Source: an uncultured Prevotella sp. (GTDB taxonomy: Bacteria > Bacteroidota > Bacteroidia > Bacteroidales > Bacteroidaceae). From it: a DNA stretch of 64,000 nucleotides. The notes below the pieces were generated by a model that saw only the letters and a list, made by a program, of their open reading frames with translations, had not been told where the DNA came from and searched no databases. The position numbers were made by a program, and so were the translations under genes. This document shows, piece by piece, positions 36,861 to 44,822 of the stretch. Within the stretch, counting starts at the first letter, position 1. The number at the start of each line of letters is the position of its first letter. The DNA is taken from contig URUK01000005.1 of assembly GCA_900551055.1 (NCBI GenBank), forward strand, positions 1 through 64,000. Reading direction: 5' to 3'.

Positions 36861-37244
36861 TGTCTTGCCCTAAACGGGAAAGCTAACATAACAATAAGAC
36901 GGAAGCGTTAGTGACTAATGACCGATTTTTGTCTAAACCTCTAAAAACTTCTCTATGTTTTTCGGCGTAATGACTTTGAATGTTGCTTCGGGGTATGATG
37001 ATGTGAATGCCTCTAGGCATTTTACTTTAGACTTACTATAACATGCACATCTGGTATTTGGTCGGTAATAAGTTTTTTACGCACCCCGATGTCTGCAATA
37101 CGTGTGTCTTTTTGTAAATCCAAATAAGTTATAACTTTTTCTGAACAGATTTCTGAAAAGTCTTAACTTCTTCGGAATAAAGGTTTATTAACGCCATAAT
37201 CATGCCGTTGGCCTACAGCCTTGTGCGGCTTAACACATTAACAA
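36861..37244. other. Gap with a possible decayed - strand coding remnant
   Basis: No intact gene. On the - strand, about 37035-36938, a frame reads CLEAFTSSYPEATFKVITP and then NIEKFLEV before a stop, like the C-terminus of a real protein. Just upstream (about 37135-37035) another frame reads DLQKDTRIADIGVRKKLI. The two frames are out of phase, suggesting a broken gene of unknown family. Confidence 0.35.
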
Positions 37245-38414
37245 ATGCGTATTTTACTTTCCAACAAATTCTATTATCGCCGCGGCGGTGACTGCATATA
37301 TATGCTTAACCTTGAGCAGCTGCTGAAGGCGCATGGGCATGAGGTGGCGGTGTTCGCGATGGATTATGCGGAAAACCTTGACACGCTGTGGAAGGGATAT
37401 TTTCCGCAGGCGATGGGTAAACTGATGGCGCTGACGAGGCCGTTCGGCTCGCGCGAGGTCAGGGAGAAGTTCAACAGGTTGCTGGATGACTTCAAGCCTG
37501 ACGTGGTGCATCTCAACAACATACATACGCAGCTTTCGCCGGTAATGGCCGAGCTGGCGCACGCGAGGGGCATCAGGGTTGTGTGGACGCTGCACGACTA
37601 CAAACTGCTCTGCCCGAGATATGACTGTCTGAAGGACGGCAAGGATATCTGCGAGCTGTGTTTCGACGGCGACAAGGCTTATTGTAAGAAGTATCGCTGC
37701 ATGAAAGGTTCGCGGTTGGCATCATTTGTAGGTTATAAAGAGGCGGTGATGTGGAACAGGGCGAGGCTTGAGGCTTGCACTGACTTGTTCATTTGTCCGA
37801 GCCGCTTCATGGCGGAGAAGATGGCGCAGGGCGGTTTCAGCAAGGAGAAGCTGAAAGTGCTTTGTAACTTCATCGACGTAGAGAAATGCCGCAAAGACGA
37901 CTATGCAAAAGGCGATTATTATTGCTACGTTGGCCGTTTAAGCCATGAGAAGGGCGTAGGTACGCTCATCGAGGCTGCTGCCCGGTTGCCTTATAAGCTG
38001 AAAGTAATCGGCGGAGGGCCGTTAAGTGAAGAGTTAAGAACGAAGAGTGAAGAATTAAAGGGCGATGTCGAGTTTCTTGGCTTTCGTCAGTGGGATGACA
38101 TAAAGTCGATTGTTGGGAAGGCAAGGTTTACGGTTGTTCCTTCTGAATGGTACGAGAACAATCCCTTGTCGGTTATCGAAGCCGAATGTTTGGGTACACC
38201 GGTGCTCGGCGCGCGCATCGGCGGAATACCGGAACTGATTGACGAGGGCGTGAGCGGAATGACATTCGAGAGCGGCAACGCCGACGACCTGGCGGAGAAA
38301 ATAAAGGCGATGTTCGCAGCCGGGTTCGACTATAAGGCAATTGCCGGAAATGCGATGGAACGTTACAATGCCGAGAGTTATTATGAGGCGGTTATGAGGT
38401 TTTACGGTTGTTAG
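37245..38414 (+). CDS. GT4 family glycosyltransferase with in-frame repeat insertion
   Basis: A 389-residue GT-B enzyme: SNKFYYRRGGDCIYMLNLEQ near the N-terminus, a Cys-rich patch (CLKDGKDICELCFDGDKAYC, about residues 126-145), YVGRLSHEKGVGTLIEAAA near 225-243, and a C-terminal SEWYENNPLSVIEAECLGTP with the E-x7-E pair. Near residue 260 a SEELRTKSEELKG segment is encoded by heptad repeat units at about 38022-38060 and looks like an insertion in a surface loop. It lies after a 384-base gap, so it may have its own promoter. Confidence 0.88.
   Translation: MRILLSNKFYYRRGGDCIYMLNLEQLLKAHGHEVAVFAMDYAENLDTLWKGYFPQAMGKLMALTRPFGSREVREKFNRLLDDFKPDVVHLNNIHTQLSPVMAELAHARGIRVVWTLHDYKLLCPRYDCLKDGKDICELCFDGDKAYCKKYRCMKGSRLASFVGYKEAVMWNRARLEACTDLFICPSRFMAEKMAQGGFSKEKLKVLCNFIDVEKCRKDDYAKGDYYCYVGRLSHEKGVGTLIEAAARLPYKLKVIGGGPLSEELRTKSEELKGDVEFLGFRQWDDIKSIVGKARFTVVPSEWYENNPLSVIEAECLGTPVLGARIGGIPELIDEGVSGMTFESGNADDLAEKIKAMFAAGFDYKAIAGNAMERYNAESYYEAVMRFYGC
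38022..38060. repeat. Heptad repeat arm inside a GT4 gene
   Basis: AGTGAAGAGTTAAGAACGAA and the following AGAGTGAAGAATTAAAG are units of the AGAGTTA/AGAATTA family, in frame, without a complementary arm nearby. Confidence 0.75.
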
Positions 38415-38562
38415 GTTGTGCGGTTATGGGGTTATAAGGGGATGAGTGATGGCTTATTGTTACAGCATTTTACAGTAAACGGTATCCGTATAATCATAAA
38501 ACAACACTGCCGCAAAACCTTATAACCCTATAACCTCATAACCCCATAACCGTAAAACCTTA
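38407..38562. repeat. Inverted GGTTATAG/GGTTATGG octad repeat after the GT4 gene
   Basis: Left arm of GGTTNTNN 8-bp units (38407-38441), right arm of ATAACCCT/ATAACCTC units (38518-38562). Sited just past the stop codon, it could act as a 3' hairpin. Confidence 0.8.
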
Positions 38563-38565
38563 AAA

Positions 38566-38752
38566 CATCTGTCATCTGTCAGCTTTCGGTGTAACACATT
38601 GAAACATAATGCGTTAGGAGCTGACAGATAAGCCGTACATCTGTCAGGCAAACCAGCCACCAATGGATTTATGACAGATTAGTTCTTGCATCTGTCAGTG
38701 TGTAGTACGCTGATTGTCAATATGTTACACCGAAATCTGACAGATGACAGAC
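38566..38752. repeat. Element with CTGTCATCTGTCAG terminal inverted repeats
   Basis: The ends 38567-38596 and 38723-38751 are inverted copies (27 of 28 positions over the core), with further CTGTCAG/CTGACAG copies inside. About 185 bases, no gene: MITE-like. Confidence 0.75.
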
Positions 38753-38829
38753 GTTTGCGTTTTTCTTTTTCATTTTCACATACACTTGCATCACAACCCT
38801 GTATTATTACACCGAACCGGCGTATAACA

Positions 38830-38932
38830 GCAAAAGACCACGTTTTGCCGTGCAAAAGACCTTGTTTTACCGTGTAAAAGACCTTGTTTTACCGTGTAAA
38901 AGAGCACGTTTCATACTGCAATATACGGCAAA
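38830..38932. repeat. 22-bp repeat array, near-perfect tandem
   Basis: Units of exactly 22 bases (ACCGTGTAAAAGACCTTGTT plus TT) in tandem at about 38847-38908, flanked by variants. This is the clearest view of the 22-base period in the GGCC-core family, with a changed core. Confidence 0.85.
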
Positions 38933-39035
38933 TCGTATTACAGCGGAAGCAAGGCAAACGGACGGATTGAAAACATGCTTGCAGCGTTCCTGATGCAGTT
39001 TGTATCATGCAAATGAAAAACAGTTTTCGTTTTTA

Positions 39036-39254
39036 ACCGTCACACTGTCACAACATGGCATAAGTTTCTGATTTATAAGAACTTATGCTGTGACAGAAGG
39101 CTGGTTTATCCGTCACGCAATTGTCACGTTTTTAATTCTGATACACAGCAACGCATGTAGTATTGTGACAGATGTGACGGCTGTGCTAAATAACTGTCAC
39201 ACAGCAAATGATTGACAGACTGTGAGTTACATGCGATGTGACAGTGTGACGGTT
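39036..39254. repeat. MITE-like element with CCGTCACACTGTCAC ends
   Basis: Left end AACCGTCACACTGTCACAAC (39035 on) and right end ATGTGACAGTGTGACGGTT are inverted copies over about 17 bases. Internal CTGTGACAG, CCGTCACGC and CTGTCACACAG copies are present. About 220 bases, no gene. A partial copy is at 3951. Confidence 0.75.
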
Positions 39255-39291
39255 GAATTTGAATTTTTATATTAGATAATATACCTAAATA

Positions 39292-40326
39292 ATGAAAACT
39301 ATAAATGCAGATTTGTTAACAACTCCATCCGGATATCATGTAAGGCTCAAGTGGCTTGATATAGCACGAGGACTGGCGTTTCTGATGGTGATTTATTCAC
39401 ATCTCAAATACAAGGATGATATGGTTATGAGGTATTTTTCGCCGATGTTTCTAACCATGTTTTTCTTTGTGTCGGGTTATCTTTTCAAAGAAAATTGTTC
39501 GTTCACTAAGGTATTAGAACAACGTACAAGGACTTTGCTTTTACCATTTTTAACATTGGGGGGGGTAATGATACTTCTCTCCAACATCTTGACATTCAAC
39601 GAGAAACAGCCTTTGATAGATGAAATAAAAGGGCTGCTGTTCCAAAATGGGACAAACCAACTATTGTGGTTTATCGCCGCACTTTACGTTTACAGCATAG
39701 TGTTTTACTGGGTTGAAAGATTTTGCAGGACGTACAAGACGTTGATGGTTGTCTGTTCACTACTGTTTATTCTGAATGTGGTTTATTCTTATTGGCTTGA
39801 TGGTCCTTCACTGCCTTGGCACGTAACGTCATCCGGCTATGCCTGTTTTTATATGGCTCTTGGCAAGTTTTACAAGCACAATGAAGAAAAAATAGATACC
39901 TTGTTCGGCTACAGAAGTCTGTTGGTGCTGGCATTGATTTATTTTGGCGTAATAACACTCACTGGCTTTTCTTGTTCGTTCTTTGGCAGCAAGTTTATAG
40001 TCGGCTCGTTAACGTTGAGTGTCATGTCGCTGATATTGGGAGTAGCCGTATCGAAAAGGTTTTTTCAAAACAGCCGTTTCTTGCTGTTTGTTGGTGCAAA
40101 CACCATGTTCTATTTCGCTTTTCATGGAAAAGGATATTCGTTGCTTCAAACCATAATAGAAAGAGCAATGCCGGTTTTGTCTGTCAGTCACACATTCTTG
40201 ATTGACGAAGCGCTTGGATTTGTCATTGTTTTTCTTGACGCACTGCTACTTATTATACCGGCTATGCTTGTGAACCGTTACTGTCCTTGGTTGCTCGGTA
40301 AGGGGTTCAAGCTGTGGAAAGCATGA
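39292..40326 (+). CDS. Acyltransferase 3 family membrane protein (putative O-acetyltransferase), with poly-G tract
   Basis: A 344-residue protein with about ten hydrophobic segments. LKWLDIARGLAFLMVIYSHL near residues 19-38 carries the conserved acyltransferase-3 His, and FFVSGYLFKE near 58-67 is also typical. Such proteins O-acetylate surface sugars. A run of eight G at 39558-39565 lies within the reading frame (LTLGGVMIL); gain or loss of a G would truncate the protein near residue 95. The gene is convergent with the ATPase gene (34-base gap, no terminator seen). Confidence 0.87.
   Translation: MKTINADLLTTPSGYHVRLKWLDIARGLAFLMVIYSHLKYKDDMVMRYFSPMFLTMFFFVSGYLFKENCSFTKVLEQRTRTLLLPFLTLGGVMILLSNILTFNEKQPLIDEIKGLLFQNGTNQLLWFIAALYVYSIVFYWVERFCRTYKTLMVVCSLLFILNVVYSYWLDGPSLPWHVTSSGYACFYMALGKFYKHNEEKIDTLFGYRSLLVLALIYFGVITLTGFSCSFFGSKFIVGSLTLSVMSLILGVAVSKRFFQNSRFLLFVGANTMFYFAFHGKGYSLLQTIIERAMPVLSVSHTFLIDEALGFVIVFLDALLLIIPAMLVNRYCPWLLGKGFKLWKA
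39558..39565. repeat. Poly-G8 tract in the acyltransferase gene
   Basis: Eight consecutive G within a coding region; the protein is in frame at this length. Confidence 0.95.
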
Positions 40327-40360
40327 CCGTTGAAATAAAAGAAAGTACCGCCGGTCGGTG

Positions 40361-41617
40361 TCATTCGTTTTCAAGCATCCATTTCCATACAGGTATGACT
40401 TCTATTGTCTGGTCGCCAACAGTGATGTTGCGTTCTTCGTTGTAAGTAATGATGAGTGAGCGTTTTAATGGTTTGAAAGCGTTAAGTTTGACTAAGGCGG
40501 AAATTTCACGTTCACGTGTTTCCATGTCGGTAATACTGTAAGATACTTGTACGCCGAGCTGTTTTGACGGAACGTAAAAATCCACCTCCACATTCCGGTT
40601 ATAGTAAAACAGGCTGTCGCCATATTTGCGCATCAGGCAGACGGCAACAAGGTTTTCGAGGAGCTTGCTTTCCGGGTTGATTAAGAAGAGGTTAAGTATT
40701 CCGTTGTCGTAAAAATAATGTTTCTGCATTACTTCGCGTTGCGGAATGGAGTCGGTAAAATTTGATATGGAAAAGCATAAAAACGCCTCTTTCAAGTATG
40801 AAAGGTATGCACCAATCGTGTTGCGGCTGATTTTCGAGCCGTCGCCTTGCAGAATGTTCTGAAGCCGTTTTACAGCTGTTGGCTGCATTACGCTGTCTGC
40901 AAGTTTGCGTATTAGCAGAGTTATGCTGCGTTCATTGCGCAGACCTTTCCTTATCACGATATCCGAATAAAGGACTTTTTGGTAAAGAGACGTAAGCCAC
41001 AGGCGTTTGTCGGTGAAATTAAACGACTCGGCCAGTCCTCCGTAATAAAAGTAATCCCCGAGCAGGCGCACAACGTCGGCCTTTTGTGGCGACAGTGCCC
41101 AGTGCTTGTCAAGCGTGAGACCTTTGAACTGTAAGTATTCCGAAAACGAAAACGGCCATACCTCTTGTATGAGAAACCGGCCTCCAAGTGTCGAGGCTAT
41201 TTCCCGGCTAAGCATGTGGGCGTTGCTGCCGGTTATAAATACACGGCGGCCTTCGTCGGCGAGCCGTCGGGCAAAATGTTCCCAACCGTCGATGTTTTGT
41301 ATTTCGTCAAGAAAGATGATAGGTTCAAAATCAAATAGTTCCCGATAGGCGTCAATGACGGTGTGCAGGTCTTCTTTTCTCATGTCTGAAATGCGCTCAT
41401 CCTCGAAATTCACGAACAGCATCTCGCGTATGTCGTGCCCCTCGTTCGTAAGTTGTTGGATGTGCTGGTATAACATATACGTCTTTCCTGCCCGGCGTAT
41501 TCCTACGAATACATAGTTTCCGACCGGGTCAATCTTCACATCACGCTTCTGCAAGTTTATTTTCTGGATGAAACTTTGCTGCTGTAAGATTATTTCTTGA
41601 ATGATTTTCTTTTCCAT
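40361..41617 (-). CDS. ATP-binding protein, AAA_14 + DUF4143 type
   Basis: A 418-residue ATPase: Walker A GIRRAGKT at 39-46, Walker B PIIFLDEIQNIDGWE near 110-124, sensor-type RVFITGSNAHML near 135, and a C-terminal DUF4143 nuclease-like region (VDFYVPSKQLGVQVSYS). Such proteins are widespread in Bacteroidota, often in many copies and with unclear role. The frame extends to 41956 across the divergent gene, but ATG 41617 (MEKKIIQEII) gives the usual N-terminus and lies just downstream of a TAnnTTTG box. It stands on the opposite strand within the polysaccharide locus and is probably unrelated to it. Confidence 0.85.
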   Translation of the reverse strand: MEKKIIQEIILQQQSFIQKINLQKRDVKIDPVGNYVFVGIRRAGKTYMLYQHIQQLTNEGHDIREMLFVNFEDERISDMRKEDLHTVIDAYRELFDFEPIIFLDEIQNIDGWEHFARRLADEGRRVFITGSNAHMLSREIASTLGGRFLIQEVWPFSFSEYLQFKGLTLDKHWALSPQKADVVRLLGDYFYYGGLAESFNFTDKRLWLTSLYQKVLYSDIVIRKGLRNERSITLLIRKLADSVMQPTAVKRLQNILQGDGSKISRNTIGAYLSYLKEAFLCFSISNFTDSIPQREVMQKHYFYDNGILNLFLINPESKLLENLVAVCLMRKYGDSLFYYNRNVEVDFYVPSKQLGVQVSYSITDMETREREISALVKLNAFKPLKRSLIITYNEERNITVGDQTIEVIPVWKWMLENE

Positions 41618-41637
41618 AACATGATACTTATTTCTTG

Positions 41638-41645
41638 CAAAAATA
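41638..41645 (-). promoter_or_regulatory. -7 box of the ATPase gene
   Basis: CAAAAATA on + reads TATTTTTG on -, about 20 bases before ATG 41617. Confidence 0.5.
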
Positions 41646-41662
41646 ACAAAAATAATCACATA

Positions 41663-41722
41663 GAGAGCATAAAACGGCAAAATATGCTCTGTATGGAGAG
41701 CATATTTCAAGAAAATATGCTT
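41663..41722. promoter_or_regulatory. Dyad cluster in the divergent ATPase/SPASM promoter region
   Basis: AAATATGCTCT (41680-41690) pairs with AGAGCATATTT (41697-41707); further half-sites AGAGCAT at 41664-41670 and AAATATGCT at 41713-41721. This looks like an operator for a dimeric regulator rather than a terminator, as no T-run follows. The regulator is unknown. Confidence 0.4.
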
Positions 41723-41768
41723 CGTAGACGAAAATAATTGCGAAATACTGATAAATAAACAAACAATA

Positions 41769-42836
41769 ATGGCAGACTTGAAAATTCCGCGTCCTACTGA
41801 CGCAAGCATCATTCTGACGTACCGTTGTCCGATGCGTTGCCAGATGTGCAACATCTGGAAGAACCCTACCAACAGGCAGGAGGAAATCAAGGCGGCAGAC
41901 CTGAAGACGCTGCCGCAGCTGAAGTTCATAAACCTTACGGGCGGCGAGCCGTTCATACGTGAAGACTTGGAAGAGATTGTGGAGGAATGTTACCGCCATA
42001 CGCCGCGCATAGTAATCTCCACTTCGGGATGGTTTGAGGACAGGGTTGTGGCTCTTGCAAAGAAGTTCCCCAACATTGGCATACGCATTTCAATAGAGGG
42101 ACTTAGCCAAAAGAACGACGAGCTGCGCGGCCATGCAGGCGGTTTCGACAAGGGGCTGCGCACGCTGCTCACCCTGAAGCACATGGGGCTGAAGGACATA
42201 GGCTTCGGCTGCACCGTGTCAAACCACAACTCGAAGGATATGCTCTCGCTCTACCAGCTGTCGCTTTCGCTTGGCATGGAGTTCGCCACGGCGGCTTTCC
42301 ACAATTCGTACTACTTCCACAAGGGCGACAATGTTATAACCAACAAGGACGAGGTTACAAACAACTTCCGCCAGCTGATAGAGTGGCAATTGAAGGAAAA
42401 GCACCCCAAGAGCTGGTTCCGTGCGTGGTTCAACATGGGACTTATAAACTATATCGAGGGCGGACGGCGCATGTTGCCGTGCGAGGCAGGCATGGTAAAC
42501 TTCTTCATCGACCCGTGGGGTGAGGTTATGCCATGCAACGGACTGGAAGAGAAGTACTGGAAGGAGAGCATGGGCAACATCCACGACAAGCCGTTCATGG
42601 AAATATGGGAGAGCGAACAGGCGCAGAAAGTACGTGCTATGGTAAGAAAATGCCCGAAGAACTGCTGGATGGTGGGTACGGCCAGCCCCGTTATGCACAA
42701 GTACATAAAGTATCCTGCCGCGTGGGCTTTGAAGAACAAGCTGCGCTCCATGCAGGGTAAACCGGCCTGCATAGACCCGAAGTGGTGCGACGTAGGGCAA
42801 GACCCGTGCCAAGGGGATTTGAGGGAGAAGTTCTGA
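41769..42836 (+). CDS. Radical SAM/SPASM domain protein
   Basis: A 355-residue radical SAM enzyme: Cys 20/24/27 in YRCPMRCQMCNIW bind the SAM-cleaving [4Fe-4S] cluster. LTGGEPFIREDL near residues 58-69 is the GGEP motif. A C-terminal SPASM-type set of cysteines (MPCNGLEEKYW, KCPKNCWM, KPACID) would hold auxiliary clusters. SPASM proteins modify peptides or sugars; given the locus, a sugar modification is possible but not shown. No peptide precursor gene is visible nearby. Confidence 0.85.
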   Translation: MADLKIPRPTDASIILTYRCPMRCQMCNIWKNPTNRQEEIKAADLKTLPQLKFINLTGGEPFIREDLEEIVEECYRHTPRIVISTSGWFEDRVVALAKKFPNIGIRISIEGLSQKNDELRGHAGGFDKGLRTLLTLKHMGLKDIGFGCTVSNHNSKDMLSLYQLSLSLGMEFATAAFHNSYYFHKGDNVITNKDEVTNNFRQLIEWQLKEKHPKSWFRAWFNMGLINYIEGGRRMLPCEAGMVNFFIDPWGEVMPCNGLEEKYWKESMGNIHDKPFMEIWESEQAQKVRAMVRKCPKNCWMVGTASPVMHKYIKYPAAWALKNKLRSMQGKPACIDPKWCDVGQDPCQGDLREKF

Positions 42837-43009
42837 CCTACTTGACTCTTTTACCTGTAATGAGAAGCCACAAAGCAGAAAGGCAAGAACATACGACAAT
42901 TCTTGCATACAATATTGTTTCTTTAAAACTGCCTTTGGGCTTTCCCATTTGTTGAGTTGCTTTGTTTCTGCAAAAGTAACTATTTATTTGCAAAATCAAA
43001 AAGGCTTTT

Positions 43010-44125
43010 ATGAAGATAGTTGTTACGGGCACCCGGGGCATCCCTAATGTCATGGGCGGCGTTGAGACGCATTGCGAGGAGCTGTTTCCGAGGATGGTGA
43101 AGCGCGGATTTGACGTTACGGTGATACGCCGGGCGAGCTACGTCAGCGACGGACTGACGGAGTGGAAGGGCGTGAAGCTTGTAGATGTTGAAAGCCCGAA
43201 GAAAAAGTCGTTTGAGGCTATCATCCATACTTTCCGCGCGATAAACGAGGCGAAGCGGCTCGGGGCGGACATCGTACACATACACGCCATTGGCCCGGCG
43301 ATGCTTGTTCCGTATGCAAAGGTGCTGGGGATGAAGGTCGTGTTCACCCATCACGGTCCCGACTACGACCGCGACAAGTGGGGCCGGGCGGCCAAGGCGG
43401 TGCTCAAGTTGGGCGAGCGCATGGGCTGTATGTTCGCCGACGACGTGATAGTTATTTCCGACGTAATTCGCAATCTGATAAAACGGAAGTACAACCGCAC
43501 GCGGAACGTACACCTGATTTACAACGGAGTGTCGCAGCCGGAGGTGTGCGATTATCCTGAATATTTTGAAGAACTCGGCATAGAGAAGGGCAAGTATATT
43601 CTTGGTATGTGCCGCTTCGTGCCGGAGAAGAACCTGCACCATCTCATTTCCGCTTACGCTCAAGTTAAGAGTGAAGAATTAAGAGTTAAGAAAGATAGCG
43701 GAATAAGGCTTGTTCTTGCCGGTGACACTGACTTTGAGGACGACTATTCGCGCAGCCTGAAAGAGACGGCGCGCAAGAACGGCGTTGTGCTGACGGGCTT
43801 CATCAAGGGGCGCAAGCTGCACTCGCTGTTGGCAAACTGCCGCTGCTACTGCCTGCCGTCGAGCCACGAGGGGCTGCCCATCGCGCTGCTCGAGGCCATG
43901 AGCTACGGCGTGAAGGTTGTGGTGAGCGACATTCCGGCCAATCTCGAGGTTGGGCTTGACAAGGACGATTATTTCCCCGTAGGCGATGTCGATGCCCTTG
44001 CCGGGAAGCTGAAAGACGTTATGGAGCGGCCGTTGCAGCATGTGGATTATGACATGCGCAAGTATGACTGGGAGAAGATTGCCGACCAAGTGGCGGAGGT
44101 TTATACGCAGTTGGGCGCCAAGTGA
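43010..44125 (+). CDS. GT4 family glycosyltransferase (rhamnosyltransferase-like), with in-frame repeat
   Basis: A 371-residue GT-B enzyme: VVTGTRGIPNVMGGVETHCE at the N-terminus resembles RgpA/WsaF-type rhamnosyltransferases (DUF1972-like start). ILGMCRFVPEKNLHHLISAY near 201-220 begins the donor domain, and SSHEGLPIALLEAMSYGVKV near 285-304 is the E-x7-E region. KSEELRVKK near 224-232 is encoded by heptad repeat units at 43662-43693, again a loop insertion just after the donor-domain start. Last gene of the polysaccharide locus in this window. Confidence 0.9.
   Translation: MKIVVTGTRGIPNVMGGVETHCEELFPRMVKRGFDVTVIRRASYVSDGLTEWKGVKLVDVESPKKKSFEAIIHTFRAINEAKRLGADIVHIHAIGPAMLVPYAKVLGMKVVFTHHGPDYDRDKWGRAAKAVLKLGERMGCMFADDVIVISDVIRNLIKRKYNRTRNVHLIYNGVSQPEVCDYPEYFEELGIEKGKYILGMCRFVPEKNLHHLISAYAQVKSEELRVKKDSGIRLVLAGDTDFEDDYSRSLKETARKNGVVLTGFIKGRKLHSLLANCRCYCLPSSHEGLPIALLEAMSYGVKVVVSDIPANLEVGLDKDDYFPVGDVDALAGKLKDVMERPLQHVDYDMRKYDWEKIADQVAEVYTQLGAK
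43662..43693. repeat. Heptad repeat arm inside a GT4 gene
   Basis: AGTTAAGAGTGAAGAATTAA followed by GAGTTAAGAAA: units of the AGAGTTA/AGAATTA family, in frame and in the same protein region as in the 37245 gene. Confidence 0.75.
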
Positions 44126-44159
44126 GCATGGGGTAGATGATAGATTAGGCTACGGCAAA

Positions 44160-44280
44160 TAACCGGTTGATAACCCACTGAAAATCAACGGGTTTCCAAA
44201 AGGCCGCCTTTCGCACTGCGAAAGGCGGCCATTTGGCGTGTAAAACATGGCCTTTTGGAAGGCAAAAGACCGTCGATTGA
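44160..44280. repeat. 22-bp dyad repeat array after the polysaccharide locus
   Basis: A lead-in with GGTTGATAACCC, then units AAAAGGCCGCCTTTCGC, GCGAAAGGCGGCC, AAAACATGGCCTTTTGG. Between 44281 and 44490 I see no gene. Confidence 0.8.
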
Positions 44281-44495
44281 AAACCCACCCCTGTCTTTCC
44301 GAAGGGAGGATGCTTGATTGCCTGTGTTTGTTTGGCAATAAGTGGCTTTTGAGGTGATTGTTCAATGGCTCTGCATCTGGTGTTGCATGGCTATAACGGA
44401 AAGCCATATCGGGAAATTAAATTGGTTCATCCGATATATTGCGTGATGATATTTGATTATAACCTACTTTTCATTTACATTCAAGTGAGGCTCTT

Positions 44496-44607
44496 GGTAA
44501 TCGTCATTCCGCGCCCCGACGCGGAATCCAGTGCGTGTAATTAGCACCTTTTTGTGTATTCTCTGTGTTTTCTGGATTCCGCGTCGGGGCGCGGAATGAC
44601 GATTACC
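44496..44607. repeat. Element with perfect 36-bp terminal inverted repeats
   Basis: 44496-44531 is exactly complementary to 44572-44607, around a 40-base A/T-rich centre. The arms contain CATTCCGCGCCCCGACGCGG, itself a dyad. REP/MITE-like; about 112 bases. Confidence 0.85.
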
Positions 44608-44808
44608 TGGAACTTCATTTGGAAGTGATTGTCTACTAAAATTAGAACTAAAAACCATCACGTAAATATCGGATTAACTATTAAATTTTGCACTTTTAGT
44701 CCACGGTAAATCTCCTTTTGTTGCCGTCAGCAGTTTCTATGTCAGGCGTTTTTTCCTTTTTCCGGTTAAAATTTGTCGGTTGACAGGTGTTTTATTGAGG
44801 AACTTGAC

Positions 44809-44816
44809 TACCTTTG
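44809..44816 (+). promoter_or_regulatory. -7 box upstream of the folded leader
   Basis: TACCTTTG; no TTG at the standard distance. Transcription would start near 44823, giving a leader of about 270 bases to ATG 45091. Confidence 0.5.
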
Positions 44817-44822
44817 TAATCA

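Noticed and set aside
38686..38877. 63-codon frame between the GT4 and acyltransferase genes
   Set aside because: It is made of the ends of two repeat elements and has no recognisable feature.
38830..38932. CRISPR array with 22-base units
   Set aside because: Units are contiguous with no spacers, and relatives occur in many gaps.
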